A stretch of 64,000 nucleotides of DNA from Petrosia ficiformis (Eukaryota > Porifera > Demospongiae > Haplosclerida > Petrosiidae), in contig OX345651.1 of NCBI GenBank assembly GCA_947044365.1, positions 124,001-188,000 on the forward strand, written 5' to 3'. Shown here in pieces: positions 48,168-64,000 of the stretch (position 1 is its first letter; each line of letters begins with the position of its first letter). The translations under genes and the position numbers were made by a program. Below the pieces are notes generated by a model, which had not been told where the DNA came from, ran no database searches, and worked only from the letters and a program-made list of their open reading frames with translations.

Positions 48168-49639
48168 ATGGTTTTCTTCACTTGTAATGCTTGTGGACAA
48201 TCTATTCGTAAAAATAGAGTTGAGAAACATTGGCAAACAGAATGCCCAAGTTGTGAAATTCTTTCTTGTATGGATTGTGGAAAAGATTTTTATGGAGAGC
48301 AATACTCATCACACACTAGCTGTATCACTGAAGCTGAGAAATATCAAGGTCCATTGTTCACCGGAGAGAAGGGTGGGTCAACTAAAGGGGAGAAAAAACA
48401 ACAAGAATGGATACAAGTATGTTACTATTTATAGATCATTGCTTTGGTGATGTAATCTATTACTATGAATAATTTGTTACTATTAATAGAATATGTGAAA
48501 TGGAATAGTGTTACTAATAATAGAGTACAGTGTTACTATTAATACAATACAGTGTTACTAATAATAAAAATACAGTGTTACTATTAATAAAATATGGTGT
48601 TACTATTAATAGAATACAGTGCTACTAATAGTAGAATACAGTGTTACTATTAATAGAATACATGACATTTCTATTAGTGCAATAACTATTAATAAAATAC
48701 ATAATGTTACTATTAATAGATATTTATACTAATTACTATTAAATTTTAGTGTTTGAAACAAGTGATGTCTTCCGATGATTATCCACCTCGTATTAAAAAT
48801 TTAATGGACAAAATTTCAGAATGTCCAAATATACCGAGAAAAAAGGCAAAGTTTCAGGTAATAATCAGGAGGTGTGGCTTGTTAATATATATATATATAT
48901 ATATCATGTTAGTTAATAACCAGGGGGTGGCTTAATATCTATTGTTTTTAATGACTAGGGGGTGGCTTGTTATCCATTGTTTTTAATAACCAGGGGTGGC
49001 TTATTATCATTTTTTTAAATATTTATGGGGTGGCTTATTATCCATTGTTTTTAATAACCAGAGGGTGGCTTATTTTCCATTTATAAAACCATTTAGATTG
49101 TAATTCAATTTTTCCTTCAGAACTTTGTTAAAAACAGTATTAACGAACGTGATCATGTGACCCTAGATAAACTGTGGGAGATATTTAGTGAAGCAACGAA
49201 ACCTAAAGATGTTAAACCACTTGAGAAGAAGCAGGAAGAATGCAAGCTAGTCAAAGATGATGTTGCTGAAGAAAAAAGTGTCAAAGAGAAAAAACTGAAA
49301 CGAATTGAAGAAGTTAAAGATGATTGTGAAAAGATGAAGAAACGCAAGAAGAAAAAACGTAATAGAGAAGATGAATCATGTGATAGTCATGTGACATCTT
49401 CTGATGCTGTGAAAGTAAAGAAACGAAAACAGCATAAAAATACTGATGATGAAGTGATGGTGGAATCATTGAAATGTACTAACGAGTCTCCTGATGCGAT
49501 GCCTGTGTCTAGAAAGAAGAAGAAAAGGAAAAATAAATGTAGCAATGATGATGTGATGTTAAAGACTGGAACCAAGGAGAATGTGATTTGGTTTGAGGAT
49601 AGAATTGGAGATTTTAAAGTTAAAAAATGTAAACATTGA
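48168..49639 (+). CDS. LYAR: LYAR-type cell growth-regulating nucleolar protein
   Basis: Three exons (48168-48416, 48750-48857, 49121-49639) give 291 residues. The N-terminus MVFFTCNACGQSIRKNRVEK carries the LYAR zinc-finger pair: Cys6, Cys9, His21, Cys26, then Cys34, Cys37, His49, Cys52 (LSCMDCGKDFYGEQYSSH). QQEWIQ, NIPRKKAKFQNFVKNSI and LDKLWEIFSEAT match the conserved middle of LYAR. The rest is Lys/Glu rich with nuclear or nucleolar-type runs (KKRKKKKR; RKKKKRKNK). In animals LYAR is a nucleolar nucleic-acid-binding protein linked to rRNA processing and proliferation. It is shorter than vertebrate LYAR and lacks an obvious copy of its conserved C-terminal domain, ending FEDRIGDFKVKKCKH. 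Confidence 0.93.
48430..48735. repeat. Palindrome-core array 4
   Basis: About 12 degenerate copies of GTGTTACTATTAATAGAATA in LYAR intron 1. Confidence 0.85.
48885..49080. repeat. Minisatellite, about 38-bp unit
   Basis: About four copies with TAACCAGGGGGTGGCTTATT and ATCCATTGTTTTTAA in LYAR intron 2. Its GGGTGGCTTATTAT part resembles, in reverse complement, the AATAAGCCACCC unit at 25595-25760. Confidence 0.8.
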
Positions 49640-49736
49640 TTTTATTATTAATAATAATGAATTTTAATAAACATGGAAGGTGTGTCCATTAAATTATAAT
49701 TATGTTGGGCTAATTACTGGTCACGTATTACATCTC

Positions 49737-51038
49737 ATGGCAGAGGCGACAAAACCTTCGAACTCTTTGGCAAAGAACGAATGCCAATGGACGAATTGTG
49801 TAGACAAAGGTCCATACTCCACAGTACAAGATTTAGTAGATCACGTGAAAGATACACACTTGTCATTATTCGTTACAGAAGAGTTTGTGCTATGTCTATG
49901 GGAAGGATGTAAGGTGTATAATATCCCTTGTCAAAATAAGTCATGGCTTCCTCAACACATGCGAAGACATACGAATGAACGACCTCATAAGTGCATCATG
50001 AACGGATGTAACATGTCGTTTTGGAATCCCGACTCGCTACAGAATCATTTACAGTTACACTTAGCACCATCGCCACCAAAAGTAAAAAAAAAATCACAAA
50101 AACGAACTTTCATGTCCAGTACTCATATTTCTGATACTCTCTCGGGCTCCTGTAATTTACCTAAAAAGATGTGCTCAAATGATTTATCTACTTTATCAGA
50201 TGATGATAGCTCTAGCCAATCAGATTTCAGAAAATTTGAGCGAAAACGACCTTTATGTTTAAAAGTTAAAATCCCTCTGCATTCTAGTATTAAATTTTCC
50301 TCAGTCCCATTAACAAGTCCAGTTCCCATTCCTATTAATGGTGAGCTACTCAGTACTCTCTACAGATTATTGTATACCAAAATAATTATATTTTTAGGTG
50401 GAGTTATTCATGATGATATAATTGATTTGAAGACCATGTCTGTTATACAGAGTACAGTGGTAACACAATTACTACAATCATCTCATGACAGAATATCACG
50501 AAAAGATTCTGTGTGTTTAAAGGGAAAAGTAAGCATTATACATACAAACTCAAGTACTATAGTATGTATTGTACTGTATTATACTGTACTATACTATACT
50601 ATACTGTACTATACTGTACTGTACTATACTATACTATACTGTACTATACTGTACTATACTGTACTGTACTGTACTATACTATACTATACTGTACTATACT
50701 GTACTGTACTATACTATACTGTACTATACTGTACACTCAGTTTTTTTTTATTGAACTGTACTTTAATTATTGATGAAGATGTTACTTGACTCTTATACTT
50801 GTAGATTATTGGACAAAGAAAAACTACAACTATGGCTGAATCTGAATACTTGGTTCGTTGGAGACCCATGCTCATTCCAGATACATGGGTACCAGTATCT
50901 GAGTATCAAGAACTCAAGTTCATTCCACTCTCTGATCTCAGCCATTGTCAGAAATCAGCTTTAGTTCAAAACAGGTTTTTAACTGCCGAAAAGAGTTCGG
51001 TAATTATGAAACATAAAAGAAAACGAGAACCATTATGA
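49737..51038 (+). CDS. AEBP2: AEBP2-like zinc finger protein (PRC2 cofactor)
   Basis: Exons 49737-50340, 50398-50528 and 50805-51038 give 322 residues, starting MAEATKPSNS. Three C2H2 fingers: Cys16/Cys21/His36/His41, Cys53/Cys58/His74/His78 (VLCLWEGCKVYNIP) and Cys86/Cys91/His104/His108. The second finger's CLWxGCKVYN is the AEBP2/jing signature. After basic and Ser-rich segments, the C-terminal domain YLVRWRPMLIPDTWVPVSEY matches the AEBP2 region that contacts PRC2. AEBP2 stabilises and guides Polycomb repressive complex 2 (H3K27 methylation) in the nucleus. The start lies 98 bp after the LYAR stop, on the same strand. Intron 1 (57 nt) is in frame without stops, so its retention would add 19 residues. 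Confidence 0.9.
50565..50735. repeat. TACTG/TACTA microsatellite
   Basis: Pentanucleotide repeat TATACTGTAC-type in AEBP2 intron 2. It generates false frames reading TVLYYTILY. Confidence 0.9.
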
Positions 51039-51164
51039 TGATAATTTTTTTCGTTTACAATTCAATCAATTCCTTTTTCGTTACAATATAATTTGCATCA
51101 AAATCTAATTGATTAAATCTGTAGTATATATATATATAGTAGTTTAACTTTAAGATAGTTTGGT

Positions 51165-51395
51165 TCATCCCTCAAGTGGCTTTATCGGGAGATCATGTCC
51201 ATTTCTCCGGACATGATTTTCCAGCTCTCTTATTAAAGTCTGCGTTTGATGGAGTGTCTCATATTCTGTCCATCTTTTGGCTAGTGGTCTTTTTTTTAAT
51301 ATGGCAAGTTGTAAGATTTTTAGAGCAGCTCTTTTTTGCTTCACTCTCTCTCTCTCCCTCTCATTTTTGCACATTTTTAAATTTCTCATCATCAT
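51165..51395 (-). CDS. Short basic ORF, hypothetical
   Basis: 76 codons from the first of three consecutive ATGs to the stop. The product is Lys/Arg/Glu rich and helical (KQKRAALKILQLAILKKRPL; LHQTQTLIRELENHV), with a coiled-coil look. It could be a small gene, a last exon of a spliced minus-strand gene, or chance. A GA-rich run (GAGAGGGAGAGAGAGAG) encodes part of it, which lowers confidence. No family recognised. Confidence 0.25.
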   Translation of the reverse strand: MMMRNLKMCKNERERERVKQKRAALKILQLAILKKRPLAKRWTEYETLHQTQTLIRELENHVRRNGHDLPIKPLEG

Positions 51396-51589
51396 CAGCA
51401 AAAACAGATATTCTTAAAATCTGTGAACCAGTATAGGAGGCAGTTCTACCTTGGAGTACTTCTTATGGGTCTTACTCTCCTGGATTCTTTTTGTTCCAAT
51501 ATAAACTATCGACAGAAGAAACGTATTCGGCTCTTTGCAGCTGCAATCTGCAGTAAAGCATGTGCGCATACGCGATAATTAATTATGTT

Positions 51590-52375
51590 ACTATTAATAG
51601 ACTGTACATGTACTACTATAGTAAAATGCCTATACTACTAATTACTGTTGCTATTAATAAACTATACTATTATTGCCAATTATTGTTACTATTAATAGAC
51701 TATACTACTACTATTATACTAATAACTAATGTTACTATTAGATTATATATACCGTTTACTAATGTTACTATTAATAGATTATACTACTAACTAATGTTAC
51801 TATTAATAGATTACACCGCTTACTAATCTTACTATTAATAGACTATACTACTAACTAATGTTACTATTAATAGATTACACCGCTTACTAATCTTACTATT
51901 AATAGACTATACTACTAACTAGTGTTACTATTAATAGATTATACTGCCTACTAATGTTACTATTAATAGACTATACCACTAACTAATGTTACTATTAATA
52001 GATTATACTGCCTACTAATCTTACTATTAATAGACTATACTACTAACTAATCTTATTATTAATAGACTATACTACTAACTAGTGTTACTATTAATAGATT
52101 ATACTGCCTACTAATGTTACTATTAATAGACTATACCACTAACTAATGTTACTATTAATAGATTACACCGCTTACTAATCTTACTATTAATAGACTATAC
52201 TACTAACTAGTGTTACTATTAATAGACTATACCACTAACTAATGTTACTATTAATAGATTATACTGCCTACTAATGTTACTATTAATAGACTATACTACT
52301 AACTAATGTTACTATTAATAGATTATACTACTAACTAATGTTACTATTAATAGATTATACTACTAACTAGATTCC
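51590..52375. repeat. Palindrome-core array 5
   Basis: About 25 units of roughly 32 bp: GTTACTATTAATAGATTATA and CTACTAACTAAT, with variants. It fills the convergent gap between AEBP2 and the phosphatase gene. Confidence 0.9.
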
Positions 52376-52624
52376 AAAACTATTAATAATATTATAAGAT
52401 AAATAATAATAATTATAAGTCGTTATAAGTAATAATTAATATTTGTATGAACAGCCACACATGATATATATGACAACAAAATGACGATAATTAATAATAA
52501 TTATTAATAAATGAAATTTGTTGTTAAAAAAGATATTTGATTCTACTGACATAACTAACAGAACAAGTTAGTCCCTGTTTAATTAAATTCATAATTAAAT
52601 GTATTTTGTTTGTGTGTGTGTGAA

Positions 52625-64000
<11,376 letters not shown>

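Overview
This is eukaryotic nuclear DNA from an early-branching animal, most likely a demosponge of Amphimedon type. The organism is an inference from several signs: AT-rich sequence, compact genes with many short GT-AG introns, animal-only families (Bcl-2 proteins with BH motifs, a receptor tyrosine phosphatase with fibronectin III repeats, the heparan-sulfate polymerase EXT2, the PRC2 cofactor AEBP2), Bak-like Bcl-2 genes in tandem, and very dense micro- and minisatellites. There are no bacterial operons, ribosome binding sites, CRISPR arrays, recognisable tRNA or rRNA genes, or virus-like genes.

Layout, left to right. An EXT2-like exostosin (minus, 3' end off the window) lies head to head with a long many-exon RCC1-repeat gene (2283-10943, plus). 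Next is an apoptosis cluster at 11717-18080: three Bak/Bax-like Bcl-2 genes on the minus strand, and one intronless pro-survival Bcl-2-like gene divergent from the third across a 254-bp promoter. A tRNA-His guanylyltransferase gene (THG1, minus, 18535-23875) shares a 168-bp promoter region with a coiled-coil gene (plus, 24044-28333). A TKL-type kinase with a coiled-coil tail (minus, 29840-31666) and a large nonribosomal-peptide-synthetase-like gene (plus, 33201-39237) diverge from a 1.5-kb intergenic region. An EF-hand/coiled-coil gene (39611-47487), a LYAR gene (48168-49639) and an AEBP2 gene (49737-51038) follow on plus. The right end is a single receptor-type tyrosine phosphatase gene on minus (24 exons seen; its 5' end is beyond 64000).

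Exons were read by eye from splice consensus, frame continuity and family alignment, so most boundaries are good to a few bases but are predictions. Three introns appear to use GC donors. Genes read as independent animal genes, except the Bcl-2 cluster, whose members are related by duplication and likely act together on mitochondrial outer-membrane permeability.

Much non-coding sequence is structured repeat: at least six arrays built on the palindrome GTTACTATTAATAGTAAC; two MITE-like families with two copies each; a 3.2-kb minisatellite in two opposed halves; a 106-bp-arm foldback; a satellite of about 170 bp; and a TTTTAGTAAGGTATTGTGAG family. The most notable gene is the intron-containing animal NRPS-like gene (C, half-C, A, T, TE), whose thioesterase carries Cys at the nucleophile position.
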